A DNA stretch of 35,459 nt. Origin: an uncultured Dechloromonas sp. GTDB taxonomy: Bacteria > Pseudomonadota > Gammaproteobacteria > Burkholderiales > Rhodocyclaceae. This document shows positions 6,025 through 15,294 of the stretch, one piece after another. A model generated the notes under the pieces. It was given only the letters and a program-made list of their open reading frames with translations. It was not told the origin of the DNA and did no database searches. Every line of letters starts with the position of its first letter. Position 1 is the first letter of the stretch. The position numbers and the translations under genes are program-made. Location of the stretch: the NCBI GenBank assembly GCA_946477505.1, contig CAMKYP010000002.1:1-35459 (forward strand), written 5' to 3'.

Positions 6025-8439
6025 TCAATGAGTAACGACGGTCGAGGCCGCGGCAGCATCGGTGGCGGCCTGAACGCCTGAATTGGCGTCGGTTTCGGCC
6101 GGCAGCGCTTCCGGCTTGCGTTCCAGGGCTCTTTCCAGAACCTGATCGATCCACTTGACCGGCACGATCTCGATCTTGTTTTTGATGTTGTCGGGGATTT
6201 CGGTGAGATCCTTGACGTTCTCTTCCGGGATCAGTGCCGTCTTCAAGCCGCCACGCACGGCTGCCAGCAGCTTTTCCTTGAGGCCGCCGATGGCCAACAC
6301 CTCGCCGCGCAGGGTGATTTCCCCGGTCATGCAAACGTCGCAGCGAACCGGGATGCCGGTGTAGGAGGAAACCAGCGCGGTGGTCATGGCGATGCCGGCC
6401 GACGGTCCATCTTTCGGCGTGGCGCCTTCCGGAACGTGGATGTGGATATCGGTCTTTTCAAAAGCCTCATCCTTGACCCCCAGGCGGTGCGAGCGGGCAC
6501 GGACCACCGAACGAGCGGCTTCGACCGATTCCTTCATGACGTCGCCCAGCGAGCCGGTGCGGATGATGTTGCCCTTGCCCGGCATGTTGGCGCATTCGAT
6601 GGTCAGCAGTTCGCCACCGACCTCGGTCCACGCCAGCCCGGTGACCTGGCCGACCTGATTTTCCTTTTCGGCCATGCCGAAGCTGTAGCGACGGACACCG
6701 AGGAACTTGTCCAGGTTCTTGGCATTGACGGCGATCTTCGAGTCGCGTTTCTTGAGAACGAGCGTCTTGACGATCTTGCGGCAAATCTTGGAAATCTCGC
6801 GCTCGAGCGCACGAACGCCGGCCTCGCGGGTGTAGTAGCGGACGATGTCGCGGATGGCGCTCTCGGCGACCATGGCTTCCGTCTTCTTGACGCCATTGTT
6901 CTTCAACTGCTTGGGCAGCAGGTAGCGCATGGCGATGTTGACCTTTTCGTCCTCGGTATAGCCGGACAGGCGGATCACTTCCATGCGGTCGAGCAGCGGC
7001 GCCGGGATGTTCAGCGTATTGGCCGTGGCCACGAACATCACATCGGACAGGTCGAAATCGACTTCGACATAATGGTCCTGGAAGGTGTTGTTCTGTTCCG
7101 GGTCGAGCACTTCGAGCAGGGCGGACGATGGATCGCCACGGAAATCCTGGCCGAGCTTGTCCACTTCGTCGAGCAGGAACAGCGGGTTGCGCACGCCGAT
7201 CTTGGTCAGGCTCTGCAGGATCTTGCCCGGCATGGAACCGATATAGGTGCGGCGGTGGCCGCGGATTTCGGCTTCGTCGCGGACGCCGCCCAGCGCCATG
7301 CGGACGAACTTGCGGTTCGTCGCCTTGGCGATGGACTGGCCAAGCGAGGTCTTGCCGACACCTGGAGGGCCGACCAGGCACAGGATCGGCGCCTTGACCT
7401 TCTCGACGCGTTGTTGCACGGCAAGGTATTCGACGATGCGTTCCTTGACCTTGTCGAGACCGTAGTGGTCTTGGTCGAGAATCTTCTCGGCGGCACGGAG
7501 ATCCTTGCTGATGCGCGTCTTCTTGCGCCAGGGCAGACCGATCAGCGTTTCGATGAAGTTGCGGACGACGGTGGCTTCGGCGGACATCGGTGACATCAGG
7601 CGCAGCTTCTTCAGCTCGCTCTGTGCCTTGGCCAGTCCTTCCTTGCTCATGCCGGCAGCGGTGATCTTCTTGTCCAGTTCCTCGAGATCGGCGCCTTCCT
7701 CGCCTTCGCCCAGTTCCTTCTGGATGGCCTTGACCTGTTCGTTCAGGTAGTACTCGCGCTGGCTCTTTTCCATCTGGCGCTTGACGCGGCCACGGATGCG
7801 TTTTTCGACCTGCAGGATGTCGATTTCGGCTTCCAGTTGGGAGAGCAGGCGGTCGATGCGGTCGCGGATGCTTTCCATCTCCAGCACTTCCTGCTTCTGC
7901 TCGAGCTTGAGCGGCAGATGGGCGGCAATAGTGTCGGCCAGGCGGCCTGCGTCCTCGATGCCGGCGATGGAGGAGAGGACCTCCGGCGGAATTTTCTTGT
8001 TCAGCTTGACGAACTGGTCGAACTGGGCGACCACGGCGCGGCGCATGGCCTCAATCTCGTGATCCTCGACGCCGGGCTGGACGAGCGGGGTGGCGGTGGC
8101 CATAAAGACGGAGGTTTGGACGTCGATGGCTTCGACGTGGGCGCGCTGCGTGCCCTCGACCAGCACCTTGACGGTACCGTCGGGCAGCTTGAGCATCTGC
8201 AGGATATTGGCGAGGCAGCCGATGCGGTACAGGTCGTCCGGTTCGGGCTCATCCTTGGCGGCAGACTTCTGGGCCAGCAGCAGGATGCTCTTGCCTGATT
8301 CCATGGCCATTTCGAGAGCCTTGATCGATTTCGGGCGGCCCACGAACAGCGGGATGACCATGTGCGGAAACACGACGACATCGCGCAACGGCAGCAGCGG
8401 CAGTTCGACGGTTTCCGGGAGGGTGTTGGGGTTCGACAT
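6025..8439 (-). CDS. lon: Lon protease (ATP-dependent serine endopeptidase La)
   Basis: An 804-residue cytoplasmic AAA+ protease that unfolds and degrades misfolded and regulatory proteins. The N-terminal substrate domain begins with LPLLPLRDVVVFPHMVIPLFVGR, a long coiled-coil linker covers about 190-290, and the AAA+ module has Walker A GPPGVGKTS near 355 and LLDEVDKL. The proteolytic domain has the Ser-Lys dyad at S680 (DGPSAG) and K723 (GGLKEKLLAA), agreeing with E. coli S679/K722. The C-terminal tail after about 780 is Ala/Pro-rich and variable. An AAAGG site precedes the ATG. It lies downstream of clpX with its own heat-shock promoter. Confidence 0.98.
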   Translation of the reverse strand: MSNPNTLPETVELPLLPLRDVVVFPHMVIPLFVGRPKSIKALEMAMESGKSILLLAQKSAAKDEPEPDDLYRIGCLANILQMLKLPDGTVKVLVEGTQRAHVEAIDVQTSVFMATATPLVQPGVEDHEIEAMRRAVVAQFDQFVKLNKKIPPEVLSSIAGIEDAGRLADTIAAHLPLKLEQKQEVLEMESIRDRIDRLLSQLEAEIDILQVEKRIRGRVKRQMEKSQREYYLNEQVKAIQKELGEGEEGADLEELDKKITAAGMSKEGLAKAQSELKKLRLMSPMSAEATVVRNFIETLIGLPWRKKTRISKDLRAAEKILDQDHYGLDKVKERIVEYLAVQQRVEKVKAPILCLVGPPGVGKTSLGQSIAKATNRKFVRMALGGVRDEAEIRGHRRTYIGSMPGKILQSLTKIGVRNPLFLLDEVDKLGQDFRGDPSSALLEVLDPEQNNTFQDHYVEVDFDLSDVMFVATANTLNIPAPLLDRMEVIRLSGYTEDEKVNIAMRYLLPKQLKNNGVKKTEAMVAESAIRDIVRYYTREAGVRALEREISKICRKIVKTLVLKKRDSKIAVNAKNLDKFLGVRRYSFGMAEKENQVGQVTGLAWTEVGGELLTIECANMPGKGNIIRTGSLGDVMKESVEAARSVVRARSHRLGVKDEAFEKTDIHIHVPEGATPKDGPSAGIAMTTALVSSYTGIPVRCDVCMTGEITLRGEVLAIGGLKEKLLAAVRGGLKTALIPEENVKDLTEIPDNIKNKIEIVPVKWIDQVLERALERKPEALPAETDANSGVQAATDAAAASTVVTH

Positions 8440-8471
8440 TACGAAGCCTTTGAAATAGGTATGTTGCCCCC

Positions 8472-8499
8472 AAATGGGGGCGGGAAACCGGGTTTCAAG
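8472..8499 (-). promoter_or_regulatory. Sigma-32 heat-shock promoter of lon
   Basis: On the minus strand CTTGAAA (8493-8499) is followed after 14 bp by CCCATTT (8472-8478) inside a longer C-run. This matches the sigma-32 consensus (CTTGAA, about 14 bp, CCCCATnT). The start site would fall about 25 nt before the lon ATG. A GCCCCC/GGGGGC palindrome (8466-8481) overlaps the -10 element. Confidence 0.75.
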
Positions 8500-8509
8500 A
8501 GCCCCCGGC

Positions 8510-9772
<1,263 letters not shown>

Positions 9773-9785
9773 CTGTCGTTCTCCG

Positions 9786-10418
9786 TTAAGCCGCGGCGTC
9801 GCGGCGGGTCAGAACCTTGTCGATCAGGCCGTATTCGGCCGCTTCGGCCGACGACATGAAATTGTCGCGGTCGGTATCCTTTTCCAGGCGTTCCAGTGGC
9901 TGGCCGGTATGCTCGGCCATGATGCGGTTCAGTTTGTCCTTGATGGACAGGATTTCCTTGGCGTGGATGGCGATATCCGAGGCCTGGCCCTGGAAGCCGC
10001 CCAGCGGCTGGTGGATCATGACGCGCGAGTTGGGCAGGGCGAAACGCTTGCCCTTGGCGCCGGCGCAGAGCAAGAAGGCGCCCATCGAGGCGGCCTGGCC
10101 GATACACAGCGTCGATACGTCCGGCTTGATGAACTGCATGGTGTCATAGATCGACATCCCGGCCGTCACCGAGCCGCCTGGCGAGTTGATGTAGAAATAG
10201 ATGTCCTTGTCCGGATTTTCCGCTTCAAGGAACAGCAACTGGGCAACGACCAGGTTGGCGCTGGCGTCGTTCACCGGGCCGACAAGAAAGATCACACGCT
10301 CCTTCAATAGGCGCGAATAGATGTCGTACGCGCGTTCACCGCGTCCGCTCTGTTCCACCACCATCGGGACGAGGCCCAGAGCCTGCGGATCCCAGTTGCT
10401 TGCGTTGTCGATATTCAT
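9786..10418 (-). CDS. clpP: ATP-dependent Clp protease proteolytic subunit ClpP
   Basis: A 210-residue serine peptidase that forms the double-heptamer degradation chamber paired with ClpX. The catalytic triad is S111 (GQAASMGAF), H136 (VMIHQPLGG) and D185 (DTDRDNF), the same numbering as the E. coli precursor, and a short propeptide is present. The gene lies between tig and clpX on the same strand. Confidence 0.98.
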   Translation of the reverse strand: MNIDNASNWDPQALGLVPMVVEQSGRGERAYDIYSRLLKERVIFLVGPVNDASANLVVAQLLFLEAENPDKDIYFYINSPGGSVTAGMSIYDTMQFIKPDVSTLCIGQAASMGAFLLCAGAKGKRFALPNSRVMIHQPLGGFQGQASDIAIHAKEILSIKDKLNRIMAEHTGQPLERLEKDTDRDNFMSSAEAAEYGLIDKVLTRRDAAA

Positions 10419-10458
10419 GTCAGCCCTTGTGTGTTGCGTTGGTTACATTCAAGACGTT

Positions 10459-10474
10459 TGTCGCATGTGCGACA
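10459..10474 (-). terminator. Hairpin between tig and clpP
   Basis: A perfect 16-bp palindrome (TGTCGCA at 10459-10465 and TGCGACA at 10468-10474) in the tig-clpP spacer. There is no U-run; it may be an attenuator or processing hairpin that lowers clpP expression relative to tig. Confidence 0.4.
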
Positions 10475-10483
10475 GGGTCGAGA

Positions 10484-11788
10484 TTACTGCTTTTGGCCCA
10501 TCAGTTCATCAAAAACGGCAGCCTTGTCGGTAACCTTGGCCTTGCTCAGTACCCAGGCGACCACGTTGTTCTCGATGGCCACGCCTTCGACTTCCTGTAG
10601 GCGCTGCGGTTGAGCGTAGTACCAGCGGATGACTTCTTCCGGCTGTTCGTAGGAGGCTGCGGTTTCCTCGACCATCGCACGGACCTGTTCCGGGGTTGCT
10701 TGAAGCTTCTCGGTCTTTACGACTTCGGCGAGGATCAGGCCGAGGGTGACGCGGCGCTTGGCTTGGTCAGCGAACCATTCCGGCTGGATCGGTAGATCCT
10801 TGACCTTCATGCCGCGCTGTTCCATGTCCTGGCGGGCGGCCTGCATCAGGCGCTGGATTTCCATGTCGACGAGGGCGACCGGCACGGTGATCGGGTTGGT
10901 GGCGAGCAGGGCTTCCATGACCTGATCCTTGATCTTGCCTTCGATGCGGCGCTTGACCTCACGCTTCAGGTTGGCTTCGATCTCGGCGCGCATCTTGGTC
11001 ACATCGCCGTCGGCGATACCCATGCCCTTGGCGAATTCGGCGTCGACTTCAGGTAGCTTCGGCGCTTGCACCTGCTTGACGGTGATCTCGAACTGAACTG
11101 TCTGGCCTGCCAGGTCCTTGGCGTGGTAGTCGGCCGGGAAGGTCAGGTCGAAAGTCTTGGATTCGCCGGCCTTGGCGCCTTCGACGGCATTTTCAAAGTC
11201 AGGCAGCATCATGCCCTGACCGAGGACAAACGGATAATCGTTGGCTTGACCGCCCTGGAACGGCACGCCGTCCTTCTTGCCGAGGAAGTCGATGACGACG
11301 CGGTCTTCCTTGGCGGCGGCGCGGTCGGCGTCGGCGTAAGAGACGCGCTGCTTGCGCAGAATGTCCAAGGTCTTGTCGACTTCGGCGTCGCTCACGTCCA
11401 GCGTCGGGCGCTCGATTTCGGAGGCGGCGAGGTCACCAATGGCGAATTCCGGGTAGGTCTCGAAAATGGCGGTGAATTCGAGGTGGGTGGTGCTTTCGGT
11501 AACCTTCGGCTCGATGCGCGGATAGCCGGCAACGCGGGTCTTCTGGGCAGTGACGGTTTCGCCGAAGACGCGGTCGAGTTCCTCGGACAGCACTTCATGG
11601 CGGGCCTGGTCGCCATACTGCTGCTTGACGATATTGAACGGCACCTTGCCCGGACGGAAGCCAGGCATCTTCATGTTCTTGCCCATACGCTTCAGGCGTT
11701 GTTCCATTTCCTTCTCGACATCGGCGATAGCGATGGAGAGGTCGACGCGGCGTTCGAGTTCGTTAGCTTGTGCAGTGGTTGCTTCCAT
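10484..11788 (-). CDS. tig: Trigger factor (ribosome-associated chaperone and prolyl isomerase)
   Basis: A 434-residue protein that binds at the ribosome exit tunnel and shields nascent chains. The N-terminal ribosome-binding signature is present as GFRPGKVP near 45-52. The FKBP-type isomerase domain spans about 160-245 (DRVVIDFLGKKDGVPF...FVLGQGMMLPDFE), followed by the helical chaperone arms. Length matches the family (E. coli 432). It is the first gene of tig-clpP-clpX-lon. Upstream, an inverted repeat (ATCACGG at 11838-11844, CCGTGAT at 11856-11862) lies in the divergent spacer with tRNA-His and may be regulatory. Confidence 0.97.
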   Translation of the reverse strand: MEATTAQANELERRVDLSIAIADVEKEMEQRLKRMGKNMKMPGFRPGKVPFNIVKQQYGDQARHEVLSEELDRVFGETVTAQKTRVAGYPRIEPKVTESTTHLEFTAIFETYPEFAIGDLAASEIERPTLDVSDAEVDKTLDILRKQRVSYADADRAAAKEDRVVIDFLGKKDGVPFQGGQANDYPFVLGQGMMLPDFENAVEGAKAGESKTFDLTFPADYHAKDLAGQTVQFEITVKQVQAPKLPEVDAEFAKGMGIADGDVTKMRAEIEANLKREVKRRIEGKIKDQVMEALLATNPITVPVALVDMEIQRLMQAARQDMEQRGMKVKDLPIQPEWFADQAKRRVTLGLILAEVVKTEKLQATPEQVRAMVEETAASYEQPEEVIRWYYAQPQRLQEVEGVAIENNVVAWVLSKAKVTDKAAVFDELMGQKQ

Positions 11789-11906
11789 GAGTATTCCTTG
11801 TGACTACGGAGCCGAGAAAAAATAAGCCGACAATAATATCACGGTCGATCAAATGCCGTGATGCCCGCGCCAATTCAGACAGCTGTCGATTTTCTGCAAA
11901 AGCCTG

Positions 11907-11935
11907 TAGACAGAAGCGAGTGAGCATCGTACAAT
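11907..11935 (+). promoter_or_regulatory. Promoter of tRNA-His
   Basis: -35 TAGACA (11907-11912), a 17-bp spacer, -10 TACAAT (11930-11935), then a GC-rich discriminator (GCGCGCC) as in stable-RNA promoters under stringent control. The predicted start is about 10 nt before the tRNA. Confidence 0.7.
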
Positions 11936-11951
11936 GCGCGCCTTCTTCGAC

Positions 11952-12028
11952 GGCGGCATTAGCTCAGTCGGTAGAGCACTGGATTGTGATTCCAGGTGTC
12001 ACCGGTTCGATCCCGGTATGTCGCCCCA
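11952..12028 (+). tRNA. tRNA-His (anticodon GUG)
   Basis: 77 nt including the extra G-1 characteristic of histidine tRNA (paired with C73) and an encoded CCA. The acceptor has one G-T pair, the D-arm is TAGCTCAGTCGG, the anticodon stem-loop is CTGGATTGTGATTCCAG and the T-arm has CCGGTTCGATCCCGG. The 3' 38 nt are repeated at 18076-18113, showing that an element has integrated here and restored the gene with its own copy. Confidence 0.96.
11991..12028 (+). repeat. attL (38-bp direct repeat inside tRNA-His)
   Basis: Exact match to 18076-18113. Identity begins at the 3' strand of the anticodon stem and ends at the CCA end, consistent with integrase crossover in or near the anticodon arm. Confidence 0.92.
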
Positions 12029-12034
12029 AGATTC

Positions 12035-12066
12035 AAGGCCCCGCAAGGTTATCCCTGCGGGGCCTT
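12035..12066 (+). terminator. Element-borne terminator after tRNA-His
   Basis: An 11-bp perfect stem (AAGGCCCCGCA at 12035-12045 and TGCGGGGCCTT at 12056-12066) with a 10-nt loop, 6 bp after the tRNA. It replaces the host terminator, which now lies after attR at 18119. Confidence 0.75.
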
Positions 12067-12093
12067 ATCTATTCTGCCCTCTGAACTGGCTTG

Positions 12094-12114
12094 GTGTCCC
12101 AATCCAGTGTCCCA
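12094..12114 (+). repeat. Direct repeats GTGTCCCA, candidate integrase arm sites (left)
   Basis: GTGTCCCA occurs at 12094-12101 and 12107-12114, 13 bp apart, between attL and the integrase gene. The same 8-mer recurs near attR at 17983-17990. Placement on both sides of the att core suggests arm-type binding sites. Confidence 0.5.
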
Positions 12115-12147
12115 AATCACCACCGGGACGGTTCATGCGAGGGCCGT

Positions 12148-13635
12148 ATGTCCTATCGTTTGCCGGCCAATCTTCACCGCAACCGACACGGCACCCTATA
12201 CTTCCGCCTTTCCGTTCCTCTTGACCTGCGCCAGATGGTCGGCCAGGGGGAGATTTACCGCAGTCTCGACACGTCCAGCGTGCGCCAGGCTGCGGATGTC
12301 GCTCAAACGCTCAGAATCGAGCTGTGGGCGATTTTCAGGGAGTGTAGGGCTGCAACCATGTCCGAAGGAGAAAAAACGCTGCCAGCGGTCAATATTGAAC
12401 GTCTGCAAGAGTTGGTGCGCTCGACCAAGAAGATTCTGAAGGCCGAAGCGCGTGGCGATGAGTTACAGGCCGATAAGGATGCGCTGCTAGACGAGTTGGC
12501 CAGGGTCAAGGCGCAGCACCGCCGGGAGTTGGCCATAGCCATCAAGTCGAAGATGCCCGGAGGTGCCACCGCAACGGCGCCAGCCAAGCCCACCGGTGGC
12601 AAGACCATCAAGGAGGTGTGGGAACTATACCGCGCTCAGATGGTGGCACTTGGCAAGCAGGGCGATGTGAAGGGCGGTTGGCGGGACGAGGGACGAGCCG
12701 ATATCGACCATTGGCCCCACGTTCGAGACTTCATCGAGCGCATCGGCGGCGACAAACCCATCCGGGAGGTGACAGAGGACGAGGTTATCGACTTCCACGG
12801 CCATGTCATGGTTACACCTGACATCAAGTCGGCGGGTTCGCGCAAAAAGAAGTTAAACAGGGCTGCGGCACTGTTTAAGTTTGCGAAAACGAAGCGCCTA
12901 ATTCAAGACGACTTCGCCGATCTTTTCAAATTTACAGGAACGATTAAGAAGAACTCATTCCTCAAGTTTTCAACAGATGACTTGAAAGCATTATTCGAGT
13001 CTGTCGCATACCGGGAATGTCAGTTTGACACGCCGTCAAAATACTGGCTTCCCGTGCTTGGTCTTTTCACGGGTGCGCGATTGAATGAGCTTTGCCAGTT
13101 GCTCAAGACTGACATTGGCCGGCATGGTGAAATCGACACGATCAGCATTATGGATGAGGAAGAGAACAAGCGGCTAAAGACAGAGGCATCGCGTCGTATT
13201 GTTCCAATTCATTCAAAGTTAATCGAGCTTGGCTTTCTTGAATTTGTGAAGTCAGCACCGGCAGGAAGATTGTTCCCTCACCTGAGAGAAGATCCATTGA
13301 AGCCAGGCAGCTACATTGCGAAGGCAACGGAGGACTTTACGAGCTACAGGCGCACAGTAGGCGTTGGCAACAAAGAGGGGGAGGGCAAGAGTCGTAAGGC
13401 TTTTCATAGCTTCCGCTCAACGTTTATTGATGCGATGCGCCATGCCAAGCCTGAGCCGGTTCCGGAAGAGCGCAGAACCCGTCTGGTCGGGCATGAATAT
13501 GATGGCACCCATAACACAAGTTATGATGGTGGCGACGCGCGGGATATGTTCCCCATCGAAACGCTAAAGGCTGACGTTGAGCGCGTGCAGTTTGACGTGG
13601 CATTCACTCCCTACGGATTAAGGTATGTGTCATAA
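12148..13635 (+). CDS. int: Tyrosine recombinase (site-specific integrase)
   Basis: A 495-residue integrase that catalyses attP x attB recombination at tRNA-His. The N-terminus (MSYRLPANLHRNRHGTLYFR) resembles the N-terminal domain often found in proteobacterial tRNA-targeting integrases. A charged linker covers about 75-160 and the core-binding domain about 160-280. The catalytic residues are R311 (TGARLNE), a lysine in the NKRLKTEASRR strand, H420-R423 (HSFR), H449 (VGH) and Y459 (NTSYDGGD), so it appears active. ATG 12148 has a GAGGG site; the longer frame from 12091 would run over the GTGTCCCA repeats. Base composition changes near 12840: GC-rich before, AT-richer after. Confidence 0.93.
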   Translation: MSYRLPANLHRNRHGTLYFRLSVPLDLRQMVGQGEIYRSLDTSSVRQAADVAQTLRIELWAIFRECRAATMSEGEKTLPAVNIERLQELVRSTKKILKAEARGDELQADKDALLDELARVKAQHRRELAIAIKSKMPGGATATAPAKPTGGKTIKEVWELYRAQMVALGKQGDVKGGWRDEGRADIDHWPHVRDFIERIGGDKPIREVTEDEVIDFHGHVMVTPDIKSAGSRKKKLNRAAALFKFAKTKRLIQDDFADLFKFTGTIKKNSFLKFSTDDLKALFESVAYRECQFDTPSKYWLPVLGLFTGARLNELCQLLKTDIGRHGEIDTISIMDEEENKRLKTEASRRIVPIHSKLIELGFLEFVKSAPAGRLFPHLREDPLKPGSYIAKATEDFTSYRRTVGVGNKEGEGKSRKAFHSFRSTFIDAMRHAKPEPVPEERRTRLVGHEYDGTHNTSYDGGDARDMFPIETLKADVERVQFDVAFTPYGLRYVS

Positions 13636-13665
13636 TTAAGATGCATTCAATAAAAGGGAGGAACT

Positions 13666-14247
13666 ATGCTTAAGACTGCATTCGCAGCTCTGGCTTTGAT
13701 TGTGCCGTTCTGCACAGTTCAAGCAAAGGAGCAAACAAAGCAACCGCAAAAGTTTGTTTCATCGGCTCTTGAGCTAAAGGGCGCTCGGTTAGGTTTGTCT
13801 ATGAGTGACATCAAAGGAGATTTCTCTATCTCTTGCAGCAAAGACAAATGCGATGACTACTATTTCCCAAAAATTGGTGGAAGTCTGTCCGTAATTCCCG
13901 ATAAGAGGACATTTGCAGGCGCACCAATTACACGTTACAGCTTTGAGTTCTACGAAGATCGGCTTGTTGAAATGCACGTCTGTGTTGAGCCAGATTACTT
14001 TCAACTGATCTTGCTGGCGTTGCAAGAAAAATACGGCGAACCTCAAGTCAAGGAAAAGGATGTTTTGCAAAATGGCTACGGCGCAACCTTCAATAACCTC
14101 AAGGGAACATGGAAGGCGAAGGATGGCTCAACGATGCGACTGGAGCGATTCTATCCAAACATGGAATCGTCTTGCGTCATACTCAAAGACAACGTAGCGT
14201 TAAGCAAGAAACCGACGACGGGTAAGAACCCGATGGCTGACCTATAG
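13666..14247 (+). CDS. Exported hypothetical protein of the integrated element
   Basis: 193 residues with a Sec signal peptide (charged MLK, hydrophobic AFAALALIVPFC, cleavage after VQA near residue 20). The mature part has three spaced cysteines (C-S-K-D-K-C near 58-63 and one in ESSCVIL), so a disulphide is possible in the periplasm. No family recognised. A strong GGGAGGAA site precedes the ATG, 30 bp after the integrase stop. Probably an accessory trait of the element; function unknown. Confidence 0.75.
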   Translation: MLKTAFAALALIVPFCTVQAKEQTKQPQKFVSSALELKGARLGLSMSDIKGDFSISCSKDKCDDYYFPKIGGSLSVIPDKRTFAGAPITRYSFEFYEDRLVEMHVCVEPDYFQLILLALQEKYGEPQVKEKDVLQNGYGATFNNLKGTWKAKDGSTMRLERFYPNMESSCVILKDNVALSKKPTTGKNPMADL

Positions 14248-14268
14248 TTCTTTAATCGTGAGGAAATT

Positions 14269-14487
14269 ATGCAGACCATTGACGAACTTAAAGCAGAGCA
14301 GAAACGCCTCGAATCTGAACTGAGCAAGGTCAAAGCAAAGATCAAGCGATTCGACCAAGACCGGGAGCGCGAGAAGGTTAAGCAGGTTCGCAAGCTCATG
14401 GATGAATTGGGCCTGACCATTGAACAGATCACACCCAAGACCCGCAAGCCGCGCAAGGTTAAGCCGTCACCGGCTCCAGCCGCTTAA
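14269..14487 (+). CDS. Short coiled-coil protein, H-NS N-terminal-domain-like
   Basis: 72 residues. The first 40 form a charged coiled coil (IDELKAEQKRLESELSKVKAKIKRFDQDR) followed by VRKLMDELGLTIEQI. That order resembles the oligomerisation half of H-NS-family proteins, where a coiled coil precedes a xxLGLT/SxExx segment. The C-terminal DNA-binding motif (W-G-x-G-R-x-P type) is missing and replaced by a basic KTRKPRKVKPSPAPAA tail. A GAGGAAA site precedes the ATG. The 3' end overlaps the convergent serine recombinase gene by 29 bp. It may oppose host H-NS silencing, as truncated H-NS proteins do; similarity is by eye only. Confidence 0.65.
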   Translation: MQTIDELKAEQKRLESELSKVKAKIKRFDQDREREKVKQVRKLMDELGLTIEQITPKTRKPRKVKPSPAPAA

Positions 14488-15136
14488 TCACGCGCTGCAC
14501 CTGAGCAAGTAGCCAGCTCCCACCCTTCGGAGCTGGCACGCCGATTCTGTTAAGTTCGGCCATCATTCCACGTTGAGACAATCCACGCGCCTTCATTCCA
14601 TCGAACAGGGAGCGCAGCTTCTCGGCGTAATCGTCGGCGACCTTCTGACGTGCTTCGACATTGGGACGCAGATTGTCAGCTCCGGCACGACCCAGGACAA
14701 CACCGCGAGACTTCGCGACGGCCAAAGCGTCTTTCGTGCGCTGGCTAATCCGCTTCGCCTCATGCTCGGCAAACGCGGCCATGATGTGAATGGTTAGTTC
14801 GTTCGCTTCGGGCATATCGCACGCGACGAACTTCACTTTCGACTCCATCAGACCGGACACGAAATGCACGTTACGCGCCAGGCGGTCGAGCTTGGCAATG
14901 ATGAGCGTAGCGCCTTTCTTGCGACACGCAGCGAGAGCCGATTTCAACTGGGGGCGCTTCGCCAGGGCGTCCGAACCCTTGCCCGTTTCGACTTCCTGAA
15001 ACTCGGCGACCAACTCCCATTCGCCACCATTCAGGAACCGGCTAACGGCTTCCTTCTGAGCGTCCAGGCCAAGACCGGACGCGCCTTGCTTTTGCGTGCT
15101 GACTCGAAAGTAAGCGATGAACTTGCCGTTTGCCAT
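14459..15136 (-). CDS. Serine recombinase (resolvase/invertase family)
   Basis: A 225-residue small serine recombinase. The catalytic serine is S13 in YFRVSTQKQ; the active-site arginines are in KLDRLAR (R85, R88); the long E-helix follows (AFAEHEAKRISQRTKDAL); and the C-terminal helix-turn-helix (GLSQRGMMAELNRIGVPAPKGGSW) gives sequence recognition. It could resolve dimers of a circular form or invert a segment. It is convergent with, and overlaps, the coiled-coil gene, and divergent from the small genes starting at 15295. Confidence 0.92.
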   Translation of the reverse strand: MANGKFIAYFRVSTQKQGASGLGLDAQKEAVSRFLNGGEWELVAEFQEVETGKGSDALAKRPQLKSALAACRKKGATLIIAKLDRLARNVHFVSGLMESKVKFVACDMPEANELTIHIMAAFAEHEAKRISQRTKDALAVAKSRGVVLGRAGADNLRPNVEARQKVADDYAEKLRSLFDGMKARGLSQRGMMAELNRIGVPAPKGGSWLLAQVQRVIKRLEPVTA

Positions 15137-15294
15137 TGTTGCCTCCCTTGCTGACTACAGAACAAGACGTTCGTTTAATGTGTGGTCAGTATGCCATGCC
15201 GAGCATGTAGGAGTCAATAGTGAATCTTATACTTGCATTCGCGTATGATTTATGTTAATGTCTCGTCCATAGTGAATAACCAGGACGCAACAGC
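15137..15294. promoter_or_regulatory. Divergent control region between recombinase and small-gene operon
   Basis: 158 bp, AT-rich. ATAGTGAAT occurs at 15217-15225 and 15269-15277, 52 bp apart (about five helical turns), a possible operator pair. A weak rightward promoter is possible with TTGCAT at 15233-15238 and TAATGT at 15256-15261. No gene is seen inside. Confidence 0.4.

Noticed and set aside
6436..7593. Long open frame (385 codons) on the plus strand opposite lon
   Set aside because: It lies entirely antisense to lon, whose motifs are all present; long antisense frames are common in GC-rich genes, and the translation shows no domain.
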